Source: Erythroxylum novogranatense
Lineage: Eukaryota > Streptophyta > Magnoliopsida > Malpighiales > Erythroxylaceae
NCBI GenBank assembly: GCA_029891385.1
Contig: CM057227.1
Span: 61,567,567-61,631,566 of the forward strand
Length of the DNA: 64,000 bases
Direction: 5' to 3'
Shown: positions 35,600 to 48,700 of the stretch, in pieces
Layout: each line of letters starts with the position of its first letter
How positions within the stretch are numbered: position 1 is the stretch's first letter
Program-made: the position numbers and the translations under genes
Notes under the pieces: generated by a model
Databases searched by the model: none
What the model saw: only the letters and a program-made list of their open reading frames with translations
Told to the model about the DNA's origin: nothing

Positions 35600-35809
35600 C
35601 TTAGCTTTCCTTCAAACTTACATCTGACCTCTCTCTTGTCTTGCATACTGAGGGAACTCTCTAACCATGTGCCCTTTCTCTCCACATTTGAAGCAAGCTC
35701 CTGTCAGCCTGTAGCATTCCCCTCCATGGAAATTTCCACAATGATCACATTTAGGTACAGAAGACTTATCCCCTTCTCTTCTACTGCCTCCCACAATTGA
35801 TGCTTAATG
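35600..35809 (-). pseudogene. Chromovirus G3 gag C-terminus with defective zinc knuckle
   Basis: Minus reading at 35650-35730 gives GGECYRLTGACFKCGEKGH then MVREFPQYARQE, a CCHC knuckle whose last Cys is Phe. Gag continues on the other side of the triple-LTR insertion at 50172. The last five bases, CTTAA (35805-35809), are the left target duplication of that insertion. Confidence 0.88.
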
Positions 35810-38800
35810 TTGGACCCCGAACTTTTGATGAAAATTAGAAATATTAAAATGAATTTAAGTGAGAAAGAAATTGGTGAGAAAATTATGAAATTAAGGAAAT
35901 TTGATAAAAAAAATTATGAGAAAAGAATTGTTCAATTTTGAGGACTTTGATATTTGAGTGAACTTATATAGATTATGAGAAGAAAGTAGATGAGTTGATT
36001 GAAATGGAGTTAAATAGCAAGAATTAAAAAGAAAAAGTGTGAAAATTTGAAGAATTTAGAAAGTTTGACTTTTGGAGATAAAATGTTTGACTTGAGAGTT
36101 GACTTTTTGATTTTGGGAGAATTTGAGAAAATGATCTTCTGAAAACTTGTAGTTTATGTCAAGAGCTTTCTGTAGCCATAAAGTTTGATATTTTTCGATA
36201 TCGAGAGTGAAAGTTATGATCAGTCAAAGTTTGCTTGAAATTTGACTTTTTGAGGAAAAAGCTGACTTTTTGATTTAGGCAAAATTCGAGAAAATGATCA
36301 ACATGAAAATTGAAGCCTCTGTCGAGAGCTTTTTGTGAACATAAAGTTTGCTATTTTTCGATGTCGGGGTTGAGAGATATGAATTTATGAAGATATGCTT
36401 TGTTTTGAAAATACTATTAAGTATAGATTTGTGTGTTTTATGCTTCGAGGCCACTCGTCGTACGGATTTAGTTTGAATTAGAGTAAGTGATCTTCATGAA
36501 AGTTTTAGATGATGTTTTTATCTTTCCATTCATATAAAGTTTGCAATTTTTCGATATCGGAGCTAGGAGTTATGAGTAATTAAAAATTGGAAGTCGTTTA
36601 GGAAAAACTGTTTTGGACAAAATCTTTGATTGAGTTTTCAACCTCTTTTGAGACCTAATTTGATTTTGAGTTCTTCAGGGAAGTTGTAGAGCTTCGTTTG
36701 ATCTTTTTATTGACACCAAATTTGTCAAATTCTGAGTTTGGGATCGAGAGATATGATTTTAGAAAAGTTCAGTTTTGAAGTTCCGATACTTTGTTTTTAA
36801 TCCGATCCCTTTCGTAATCTTTTGCTATAATTCCTTCGTCCGACATCCGATTGATTCGATTCTCGAAGCGTTGGATTCCTAAGACAATTAATTCCATTTT
36901 TATGAAGAATTAAGATTTTTAGGAGATTAAATGGAAAGAGATTGATTGAACCAAAGTAAGAGATTTGGTTATAGGTTATAAGTTGGATAATTTTCTGAAC
37001 ATGGTTCAGTATTTTGCGATTTTCGGGAGTTGTACAACTCCGATTGAGTTGATTCTTGAGGTAAAATAAAATTAAGATATGAGGCTACAACTCTTGTGAA
37101 GGGATCGAAATTTAATTTCATCCCTAAGATTGTTAATTTCTGGACTGAAGTTATGTTAATGTTCAGTCTCGGATTTTGTGAAGGTCCGATAGTATTTTGG
37201 CTATAACTTCTTTGTTTTAGATCCGAATGGAGCGCCGTCAGTTGCGTTGGATTCGCATGATCTAGAGGAACAATTTTTAAGAAGAAAGTTTCTCCAAATT
37301 ATTTCGTTTAGATGCTTGAAAACAGGACGCAAGTAGTCAGTTTTTCAAGTTCCTGCAGGGGCAATTTTGGAAATAGGTAAATAAGTGAGGGGCAATATGG
37401 TCTTTTATCTACCATTTTAGTGAGGTGTCACTACACATTAGAGGGAGAGTCATTTTTGGCAGAGGAAGAAGCTGGTTTGTTCTAGAAAATGAAAGAAGAA
37501 ACGTTGATGAAGAAGAGAGAAGGAGAGGGGCGATAGGAGAAGAAAGATGAAAATGTTTGATTTTTTATGAGTTTTCTTAGTGATTTTCATTGGTTTTAAG
37601 AGAAAAGAGGAGGAAGAAGATGGAAGTTGTCCATTGAAACTCAAAAATAACGAAAATGGGGGAAAAATGGTAACTGAGAGAAAATTTAGTTTTGAATTTT
37701 TTTATGAGTTTATGGTGTTGGATGGCTTGGAATGGTTATGGATTTAGTTTATCTATGATTAATTGAAGAGATTAGGCTATGATTGTGTTTAATGTTGGAT
37801 TAATTGAAAATTGGAGTTTATGTCAAATTTGAAAGTTGGGGTTTTTGAAATTGTTGCTTTAAATGGCTTGAATTAGTGATGAATTTGAGTTATCCTAAGT
37901 TAATTTTGATGCTTATGCTTTAGGTGAAGTTTAATTTGAAAAATTGTAAATTGGGGGTTTAGGCCAAATTAGAAATTTGGAGATTTTGTGAATAAATGGT
38001 GTAGAATCATCAATAATAGTAGGAATTGGTGAAATATGAAATCAATTTCGAAGAAATTGTGATTTATGATATGGAATTTGTGTAAATTGGTTTAGGCCAA
38101 TTTTGAAAATTGGAGATTGAAATAGCTTGAATATGTGAGGAATTGATGTTTCATAAGCTCAATTTGAGTAAATAAGTTAAATATGATATTGAATTTGAGT
38201 GGATTTGTTTAGGTGCATTTTGGAATTTGGGGATTTTGAAAGATTTTGGAAATTCTTGATTTAGATAGCTTGATTTTATGTGGAATTAGTGTTTTCTAAG
38301 TTTAAATTGATGAATTATGACATTTATGAAGTTGAATTTGGAATAATTTGGTTTAGGAAATTTTAATGTGGAAGAAAGAAGGAGGCTTGGGAGCAATTGA
38401 GGCACAAAGCAAGTTGTTAGCATAGATATGAGGTGGGTAGTATATTTATATTTTGATTTATAAGCTATATGTGAAATTTTGAAAATTAAAGAAAACAAAA
38501 TTTGATTTTTGACAAATTATTGTTGATAAAAATGTTTGAAAAAGGAAGTAAATGTTTGAAATTATGATTTCGAAGGGTTGAAATGAGTTTTAGAAAATGC
38601 AAGAATTATGAAATTTATGGTTTTCAAATTATTTGATTTAAGATTTAAATGATTTAAAGGATTAGTGCATTTATTGTGATGAATTTGATGAATATGTGAT
38701 TTAAGTGAATTGCATTCGATTTGTTATATGAATTCATATGGATATATGTTTGTGTCATTTATGACACATTATGATGATATGATATGAAAATTTTAAAGAA

Positions 38801-39993
38801 AATTAAGATTTGTGTTGGATGCCGCGGTATAACCCCGCAAACACACGCCGCAGTATTAACCTGCAAACACCTACGGGTGGGGTGTGGGGTCCAACATAAA
38901 ACCATTTTGATGTGTTATGTGATTTTGCTCTGTTTGTATTGTGATGCATTATGACGCGATGCATTCATGTTTGAAATTGTGCATGAATTGTGAAAAGTTT
39001 GAGAACTTGAGAAATGAGAAAGTAAGTGTTTATGAATATTTGAAACAAATAAAGATTTGGAAATTTTAGAAAATGTTGATGAAGGTTTATGAATGTTTTG
39101 AAAGGTTTGAAAATAAATTTTTGGATAAATTTCTGAATGGGAAATGTTTGAAAAGTTTAAAAAGACAATTTTCGCTTATTGTTCAATTTATAAATATATT
39201 ATCCACGAGCTTCCGAGCTCACCTCCCCCTTTCATCCCAATCTCCAGGGATTCGAACAGGAGATCGGATGAAAGAGCGTAAAGTTTGATTTTGCCGCATT
39301 TGTATTTTTGTGTAAATTGAGAATTGATATTGTTTTGGCTTGAATTGCCTTTTGTGTATATAAAGCAGTTATTACGGGATGTATATGAATTCGAGACTTG
39401 GATATTGATTTTATGATCATAATTGAGTATGATTATGCTTTATGTTTGTAATTGGATATTGAATGAGGATTTTGTATATGGATTTGAGATATTGAAGGTG
39501 GTAGGACTGATTGAGATTTTATATAATCGATTGAGGATTTATGAAGTGTTAGGTTTAGATGTGCGTTCCTGCTGGTGTTATGGATTCCGGACGGGAGGGT
39601 CCGATGATGATTTGTGTTGTTGGGTTGTGATATTAGAAGTGTATTTTTGCCTTTGCAGAAATTTTTGGTCATCAAAATACAAATTAGTATCTTTTGATTT
39701 TTCGGTTAAAAAAATCGGGTTAAGATAAGAATAAAATTAAGTAAGTTTGGTATGAGTTTGATAAATGAGTATAAGAAAAAAAAAAAAAATTGTATGCGGA
39801 TTTGGATGGATAGTCTAGGTTTCCAGCGAATGTGTTTCGTGTTCTTGATTGTTCTCGGATGTCGGCTCCGTTTGTTAAGTATCGATTATTACCGATTCGA
39901 AATTTCGATGCGAAATTTTTGTTTCCATTCTCTTTCGTTTCCTTCATTTTTTGTTTTTCGGTTGGGATCCGGTTTCCGGATCGGGTCCCAACA
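35810..39993 (+). repeat. LTR copy 1 of triple-LTR element
   Basis: 4184 bp. It lacks a 242-bp segment present in copies 2 and 3 (equivalent to 43641-43882), deleted between two GATTT words; this segment carries the conserved GTGCAC...GGCTGCCCGC block. The donor-like site at about 37667 reads ATGGTAACTG instead of ATGGTAAGTG. The acceptor-like tract CCACGAGCTTCCGAGCTC followed by CACCTCCCCC and CCAG is at 39203-39245. About five imperfect modules with AGAGCTTT...TTTTTCGATATCGG lie at 36120-36790. Confidence 0.92.
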
Positions 39994-40622
39994 TAGATGG
40001 TATCAGAGCCCAGTATTATGATCATACTTGGGCGGAAGTGTTTGTTCAGAGTTTTAATGAATAGGATTGCATTAGTGAGAGAGTGATAAAGATGGAAATG
40101 GTATTTCATGCATGATGTGAAGAACCTAGTGGATTGTTTGATTAAGGTGATGAGTGATGATTAATTAGAAGAAAGTGTTAAGAGAAATTGAGAGGAGAAT
40201 TTCATGATGAAATGGGAAGAATTGATTTTAGTTATACATGTGTGAGTCGAATTAAGAAATACTTGAAGGATAGGATTAACTGATATGAAGGATTTTAGAA
40301 ATGTGTTAATGAAATTGAGATTAGAATTTTAATGAATTTGGATGAATTATTTTCGAATATGCATATGTGAGATGCAATTAAGGGATACTTGAAAGATGAG
40401 ACAATTTGAGTTTATATCTATATATGTAAGGCATATTGAATTGTGGATATAGTGAAATGTGGTGTACTTGATATAAGAAGTAAGTTAAGAATGTGTATGA
40501 TGAGGAAATTAGATAAGAAAAGTGACTATGATCTTTTGGAAAGAAATCACAAGAGAATGTGTTACTTGATGATTTACTACGTATGAATTTCGAGGACAAA
40601 ATTCTTTTAAGAGGGGGAGAAA
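39994..40622 (+). other. Internal region 1 (primer site to polypurine tract)
   Basis: 629 bp, A/G-rich. It begins with TAGA and the primer site TGGTATCAGAGCCC (39998-40011), complementary to initiator tRNA-Met, and ends with the polypurine tract. The last frame, in part MNFEDKILLRGGE, matches the end of pol in G2 (NFEEKILLRGGE), which suggests derivation from a chromovirus. It contains no gag or pol domain. Confidence 0.9.
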
Positions 40623-43600
40623 TGTTGAACCCCAAACTTTTGATGAAAATTAGAAATATTAAAATGAATTTAAGTGAGAAAGAAATTGGTGAGAAAATTA
40701 TGAATTTAAGGAAATTTGATAAAAAGAATTATAAGAAAAGAATTGTTTAATTTTGAGGACTTTGATATTTGAGTGAACTTATATAGATTATGAGAAGAAA
40801 TTGGATGAGTTGATTGAAATGAAGTTAAATAGCAAGAATTAAAAAGAAAAAGTGTGAAAATTTGAAGAATTTAGAAAGTTTGACTTTTGGAGATAAAATG
40901 TTTGACTTGATAGTTGACTTTTTGATTTTGGAAGAATTTGAGAAAATGATCCTCTGAAAACTTGTAGTTTATGTCAAGAGCTTTCTGTAGCCATAAAGTT
41001 TGATATTTTTCGATATCGGGAGTGAGAGTTATGATCACCAAAGTTAAGCGAAGTTTGACTTTTTGAGGAAAAAGTTGACTTTTTGATTTAGGCAAAATTC
41101 GAGAAAATGATCAACATGAAAATTGTAGCCTCTGTCGAGAGCTTTTTGTGGACATAAAGTTTGCTATTTTTCGATGTCGGTGTTGAGAGATATGAATTTC
41201 TGAAGATATGCTTTGTTTTGAAAATGCTATTAAGTATAGATTTGTGTGTTCTATGCTTCGAGGCCACTCGTCGTATGGATTTAGTTTGAATTAGAGTAAG
41301 TGATCTTCATGAAAGTTTTAGATGATGTTTTTATCTTTCCATTGATATAAAGTTTGCAATTTTTCGATATCGGGGCTAGGAGTTATGAGCTATTAAAAAT
41401 TGGAAATCGTTTAGGAAAAACTGTTTTGGACAAAATCTTTGATTGAGTTTTTAACCTCTTTTGAGACCTAATTTGATTTTGAGTTCTTCAGGGAAGTTGT
41501 AGAGCTTCCTTTGATCTTTTTATTGACACCAAATTTGTCAAATTCTGAGTTCGGAATCGAGAGATATGATTTTGAAAAAGTTCGGTTTTGAAGTTCCGAT
41601 ACTTTGTTTTTAATCCGATCCCTTTCGTAATCTTTTGCTATAATTCCTTCGTCCGACATCCGATTGATTCGATTCTCAAAGCGTTGGAATCCTAGGACAA
41701 TTAATTCCATTTTTATGAAGAATTATGATTTTTAGGAGATTAAATGGAAAGAGATTGATTGAACCAAAGTAAGAGATTTGGTTATAGGTTATAAGTTAGA
41801 TAATTTTCTGAACATGGTTCAGTATTTTGTGATTTTTGGGAGCTGTACAACTCCGATTGAGTTGATTCTTAAGGTAAAATAAAATTAAGTTATGGGGCTA
41901 CAACTCTTGTGAAGGGATAGAAATTTAATTTCATCCCTAAGATTGTTAATTTCTGGACTGAAGTTATGTTATTGTTCAGTCTCGGATTTTGTGAAGGTTC
42001 GATAGTATTTTGACTATAACTTCTTCGTTTTAGATCCGAATTGAGTGCCGTCAGTTGCATTGGATTCGTATGATCTAGAGGAACAATTTTTAAGAAGAAA
42101 GTTTGTCCAAATTATTTCGTTTAGATGCTTGAAAACAGGACGCAAGTAGTCAGTTTTTCAAGTTCCTGCAGGGGCAATTTTGGAAATAGGTAAATAAGTG
42201 AGGGCAATATGGTCTTTTATCTACCATTTTAATGAGGTGGCACTACACATTAGAGGAGAGTCATTTTGGCAGAGGAAGAAGCTGGTTTGTTCTAGAAAAT
42301 GAAAGAAGAAACGTTGATGAAGAAGAGAGAGAGAAGAGAGGCGATAGGAGCGAAGGAAGGAGAAGAAAGATGAAAAGGTTTGATTTTTATGAGTTTTCTT
42401 AGTGATTTTCGTTGGTTTTAAGAGCAAAGAGGAGGAAGAAGATGGAAGTTGTCCATTGAAGCTCAAAATAACGAAAATGGGGAAAAATGGTAAGTGAGAG
42501 AAAATTTAGTTTTGAATTTTTTATGAGTTTATGGTGTTAGATGGCTTGGAATGGTTATGGATTTAGTTTATCTATGATTAATTGAAGAGATTAGGCTATG
42601 ATTGTGTTTAATGTTGGATTAATTGAAAATTGGAGTTTATGTCAAATTTGAAAGTTGGGGGTTTTTGAAATTGTTGCTTTAAACGGCTTGAATTAGTGAT
42701 GAATTTGAGTTATCCTAAGTTAATTTTGATGTTTATGCTTTAGGTGAAGTTTAATTTGAAAAATTGTAAATTGGAGGTTTAGGCCAAATTAGAAATTTGG
42801 GGATTTTGCGAATAAATGGTGTAGAATCATCAATAACAGTAGGAATTAGTGAAATATGAAATCAATTTTGAAGAAATTGTGATTTATGATATGGAATTTG
42901 TGTAAATTGGTTTAGGCCAATTTTGAAAATTGGGATTTTCAAAATTGGAGATTGAAATAACTTGAATATGTGAGGAATTGATGTTTCTAAGCTCAATTTG
43001 AGTAATTAAGTTAAATATGATATTGAATTTGAGTGGATTGGTTTAGGTGCATTTTGGAATTTGGAGATTTTGAAGGATTTTGGAAATTCATGATTTAGAT
43101 AGCTTGATTTTATGTGGAATTAGTGGTTTCTAAGTTTAAATTGATGAATTATGACATTTATGAAGTTGAATTTGGATTAATTTGATTTAGGAAATTTTAA
43201 TGTGGAAGAAAGAAGGAGGCTTGGGAGCAATTGAGGCACAAAGCAAGTTGTTAGCATGGATATAAGGTGGGTAGTATATTTATATTTTGATTTATAAGCT
43301 ATATGTGAATTTTTCAAAATTAAAGAAAACAAAATTTAATTTTTGACAAATTATTGTTGATAAAAATGTTTGAAAAAGGAAGTAAATGTTTGAAATTATG
43401 ATTTCGAAGGGTTGAAATGAGTTTTAGAAAATGCAAGAATTATGAAATTCATGGTTTTCAAATTATTTGATTTATGATTTAAATGATTTAAAGAATTAGT
43501 GCATTTATTGTGATGAATTTGATGAATGTGTGATTTAAGTGAATTGCATTCGATTTGTTATATGAATTCATATGGATATATGTTTGTGTCATTTATGACA

Positions 43601-45075
43601 CATTATGATGATATGATATGAAAAATTTAAAGAAAATTAAGATTTTGAAAAGTGCCTTTAGGCAATCTGAAATTCCGTTTTGCTTATGTGCTATGTGGGT
43701 TTGGTTAGGTCCTTTTGTGAGTCAGTGCACTGTCTCTACTTGTTTAAGCCTTTGCTCGGCTGCCCGCAAGAGGCAATGGAGTTCCGATGACGGACTCCCT
43801 TCACGACTGCACATGACCGCTATGCGGAAATATGCAGTACGTCCTGTTATGGACCAAACCAAACCATTTAATGTATTATTGTGATTTGTGTTGGATGCCG
43901 CGGTATAACACGCAAACACACGCCGCAGTATACCTGCAAACACCTACGGGTGGGGTGTGCGGTCCAACATAAAACCATTTTGATGTGTTATGTGATTTTT
44001 CTCTGTTTGTATTGTGATGCATTATGAAGTGATGCATTCATGTTTGAAATTGTGCATGAATTGTGAAAAGTTTGAGAACTTGAGAAATGAGAAAGTAAGT
44101 GTTTATGAATATTTGAAACAAATAAAGATTTGGAAATTTTAGAAAATGTTGATGAAGGTTTATGAATGTTTTGAAAGGTTTGAAAATAAATTTTTGGATA
44201 AATTTCTGAATGGGAAATGTTTGAAAAGTTTAAAAAGACCATTTTCGTTTATTGTTCAATTTATAAATATACTATCCACGAGCTTCCGAGCTCACCCCCC
44301 CTTTCATCCCAATCTCCAGGTATTCGAACAGGAGATCGGATTAAAGAGCGTCAAGTTTGATTTTGCCGCATTTTTATTTTTGTGTAAATTGAGAATTGAT
44401 ATTGTTTTGGCTTGAATTGCCTTTTGTGTATATAAAGCAGTTATTACGGGATGTATATGAATTCGAGACTTGGATATTGATTTTATGATCATAATTGAGT
44501 ATGATTATGCTTTATGTTTGTAATTGGATATTGAATGAGGATTTTGTATATGGATTTGAGATATTGAAGGTGGTAGGACTGATTGAGATTTTATATAATC
44601 GATTGAGGATTTATGAAGTGTTAGGTTTAGATGTGCGTTCCTGCTGGTGTTATGGATTCCGGACGGGAGGGTCCGATGATGATTTGTGTTGTTGGGTTGT
44701 GATATTAGAAGTGTATTTTGCCTTTGCAGAAATTTTGAAATTTGTCAAAATACTGGTAGTTATCTTTTGATTTTCGGTTAAAAAAAATCGGGTTAAGATA
44801 AGAATAAGAATTAAGAAGTAAGTTTGGTATGAGTTTGATAAATGAGTATAAGAAAAAGAAAAAAAAATTTGTACCGGATTTCGGATGGATAGTCTAGGTT
44901 TCCAACGCGAATGTGTTTCTGTGTTCTTGATTGTTCTCGGATGTCGGCTCCGTTTGTTAAGTATCGATTGTTACCGATTCGAAATTTCGATGCGAAATTT
45001 TCGTTTCCATTCTCTTTCGTTTCCTTCATTTTTTGTTTTTCGGTTGGGATCCGGTTTCCGGATCGGGTCCCAACA
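40623..45075 (+). repeat. LTR copy 2 of triple-LTR element
   Basis: 4453 bp and very similar to copy 3. Donor-like ATGGTAAGTGAG at 42488-42499, AAGGTGGGTAGTATA at 43258-43275, conserved block 43711-43800, and inverted repeat plus pyrimidine tract and CCAG at 44276-44319. A C-rich run occurs at 44294-44301. Serves as 3' LTR for internal region 1 and as 5' LTR for region 2. Confidence 0.92.
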
Positions 45076-45706
45076 TAGATGGTATCAGAGCCCAGTATTA
45101 TGATCATACTTGGGCGGAAGTGTTTGTTCAGAGTTTTAATGAATAGGATTGCATTAGTGAGAGAGTGATAAAGATGGAAATGGTATTTCATGCATGAAGT
45201 GAAGAACCTAGTGGATTGTTTGATTAAGGTGATGAGTGATGATTAATTAGAAGAAAGTGTTAAGAGAAATTGAGAGGAGAATTTCATGATGAAATGGGAA
45301 GAATTGATTTTAGTTATACATGTGTGAGTCGAATTAAGAAATACTTGAAGGATAGGATTAACTGATATGAAGGATTTTAGAAATGTGTTAATGAAATTGA
45401 GATTAGAATTTTAATGAATTTGGATGAATTATTTTCGAATATGCATATGTGAGATGCAATTAAGGGATACTTGAAAGATGAGACAATTTGAGTTTATATC
45501 TATATATGTAAGGCATATTGAATTGTGGATATAGTGAAATGTGGTGTACTTGATATAAGAAGTAAGTTAAGAATGTGTATGATGAGGAAATTAGATAAGA
45601 AAAGTGACTATGATCTTTTGGAAAGAAATCAGCTAAGAGAATGTGTTACTTGATGATTTACTACGTATGAATTTCGAGGACAAAATTCTTTTAAGAGGGG
45701 GAGAAA
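45076..45706 (+). other. Internal region 2 (primer site to polypurine tract)
   Basis: 631 bp and nearly identical to internal region 1, with primer site at 45080-45093 and the same polypurine tract. The few differences (for example CATGAAGTGAAG against CATGATGTGAAG near 45197) show recent duplication. Confidence 0.9.
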
Positions 45707-48700
45707 TGTTGAACCCCAAACTTTTGATGAAAATTAGAAATATTAAAATGAATTTAAGTGAGAAAGAAATTGGTGAGAAAATTATGAATTTAAGGAAATT
45801 TGATAAAAAGAATTATAAGAAAAGAATTGTTTAATTTTGAGGACTTTGATATTTGAGTGAACTTACATAGATTATGAGAAGAAATTGGATGAGTTGATTG
45901 AAATGAAGTTAAATAGCAAGAATTAAAAAGAAAAAGTGTGAAAATTTGAAGAATTTAGAAAGTTTGACTTTTGGAGATAAAATGTTTGACTTGATAGTTG
46001 ACTTTTTGATTTTGGAAGAATTTGAGAAAATGATCCTCTGAAAACTTGTAGTTTATGTCAAGAGCTTTCTGTAGCCATAAAGTTTGATATTTTTCGATAT
46101 CGGGAGTGAGAGTTATGATCGATCAAAGTTAAGCGAAGTTTGACTTTTGAGAAAAAGTTGACTTTTTGATTTAGGCAAAATTCGAGAAAATGATCAACAT
46201 GAAAATTGTAGCCTCTGTCGAGAGCTTTTTGTGGACATAAAGTTTGCTATTTTTCGATGTCGGTGTTGAGAGATATGAATTTCTGAAGATATGCTTTGTT
46301 TTGAAAATGCTATTAAGTATAGATTTGTGTGTTCTATGCTTCGAGGCCACTCGTCGTATGGATTTAGTTTGAATTAGAGTAAGTGATCTTCATGAAAGTT
46401 TTAGATGATATTTTTATCTTTCCATTGATATAAAGTTTGCAATTTTTCGATATCGGGGCTAGGAGTTATGAGCTATTAAAAATTGGAAATCGTTTAGGAA
46501 AAACTGTTTTGGACAAAATCTTTGATTGAGTTTTTAACCTCTTTTGAGACCTAATTTGATTTTGAGTTCTTCAGGGAAGTTGTAGAGCTTCCTTTGATCT
46601 TTTTATTGACACCAAATTTGTCAAATTATGAGTTCGGAATCGAGAGATATGATTTTGAAAAAGTTCGGTTTTGAAGTTCCGATACTTTGTTTTTAATCCG
46701 ATCCCTTTCGTAATCTTTTGCTATAATTCCTTCGTCCGACATCCGATTGATTCGATTCTCAAAGCGTTGGAATCCTAGGACAATTAATTCCATTTTTATG
46801 AAGAATTATGATTTTTAGGAGATTAAATGGAAAGAGATTGATTGAACCAAAGTAAGAGATTTGGTTATAGGTTATAAGTTAGATAATTTTCTGAACATGG
46901 TTCAGTATTTTGTGATTTTTGGGAGCTGTACAACTCCGATTGAGTTGATTCTTAAGGTAAAATAAAATTAAGTTATGGGGCTACAACTCTTGTGAAGGGA
47001 TAGAAATTTAATTTCATCCCTAAGATTATTAATTTCTGGACTGAAGTTATGTTAATGTTCAGTCTCGGATTTTGTGAAGGTCCGATAGTATTTTGACTAT
47101 AACTTCTTCGTTTTAGATCCGAATTGAGTGCCGTCGGTTGCATTGGATTCGTATGATCTAGAGGAACAATTTTTAAGAAGAAAGTTTGTCCAAATTATTT
47201 CGTTTAGATGCTTGAAAACAGGACGCAAGTAGTCAGTTTTTCAAGTTCCTGCAGGGGCAATTTTGGAAATAGGTAAATAAGTGAGGGGCAATATGGTCTT
47301 TTATCTACCATTTTAATGAGGTGGCACTACACATTAGAGGGAGAGTCATTTTTGGCAGAGGAAGAAGCTGGTTTGTTCTAGAAAATGAAAGAAGAAACGT
47401 TGATGAAGAAGAGAGAAGAAGGAGAGTGGCGATAGGAGCAGAAGGAAGGAGAAGAAAGATGAAAAGGTTTGATTTTTTATGAGTTTTCTTAGTGATTTTC
47501 GTTGGTTTTAAGAGCAAAGAGGAGGAAGAAGATGGAAGTTGTCCATTGAAGCTCAAAAATAACGAAAATGGGGGAAAAATGGTAAGTGAGAGAAAATTTA
47601 GTTTTGAATTTTTTTATGAGTTTATGGTGTTAGATGGCTTGGAATGGTTATGGATTTAGTTTATCTATGATTAATTGAAGAGATTAGGCTATGATTGTGT
47701 TTAATGTTGGATTAATTGAAAATTGGAGTTTATGTCAAATTTGAAAGTTGGGGGTTTTTGAAATTGTTGCTTTAAACGGCTTGAATTAGTGATGAATTTG
47801 AGTTATCCTAAGTTAATTTTGATGTTTATGCTTTAGGTGAAGTTTAATTTGAAAAATTATAAATTGGAGGTTTAGGCCAAATTAGAAATTTGGGGATTTT
47901 GCGAATAAATGGTGTAGAATCATCAATAACAGTAGGAATTAGTGAAATATGAAATCAATTTTGAAGAAATTGTGATTTATGATATGGAATTTGTGTAAAT
48001 TGGTTTAGGCCAATTTTGAAAATTGGGGATTTTCAAAATTGGAGATTGAAATAGCTTGAATATGTGAGGAATTGATGTTTCCTAAGCTCAATTTGAGTAA
48101 TTAAGTTAAATATGATATTGAATTTGAGTGGATTGGTTTAGGTGCATTTTGGAATTTGGAGATTTTGAAGGATTTTGGAAATTCATGATTTAGATAGCTT
48201 GATTTTATGTGGAATTAGTGGTTTCTAAGTTTAAATTGATGAATTATGACATTTATGAAGTTGAATTTGGATTAATTTGGTTTAGGAAATTTTAATGTGG
48301 AAGAAAGAAGGAGGCTTGGGAGCAATTGAGGCCTGAAAGCAAGTTGTTAGCATGGATATAAGGTGGGTAGTATATTTATATTTTGATTTATAAGCTATAT
48401 GTGAATTTTCAAAATTAAAGAAAACAAAATTTAATTTTGACAAATTATTGTTGATAAAATGTTTGAAAAAGGAAGTAAATGTTTGAAATTATGATTTGAA
48501 GGGTTGAAATGAGTTTTAGAAAATGCAAGAATTATGAAATTCATGGTTTTCAAATTATTTGATTTATGATTTAAATGATTTAAAGAATTAGTGCTTTTAT
48601 TGTGATGAATTTGATGAATGTGTGATTTAAGTGAATTGCATTCGATTTGTTATATGAATTCATATGGATATATGTTTGTGTCATTTATGACACATTATGA

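Noticed and set aside
37450..37644. Minus frames with SSSSS and LLLL (also near 42221 and 47305)
   Set aside because: They are the reverse strand of a purine-rich LTR stretch repeated in all three LTR copies, with changing frames between copies.
43722..45191. Many 60-129-codon frames in the triple-LTR element, repeated in each copy
   Set aside because: They occur on both strands, differ by frameshift among near-identical copies, and match no domain; they are LTR noncoding sequence.
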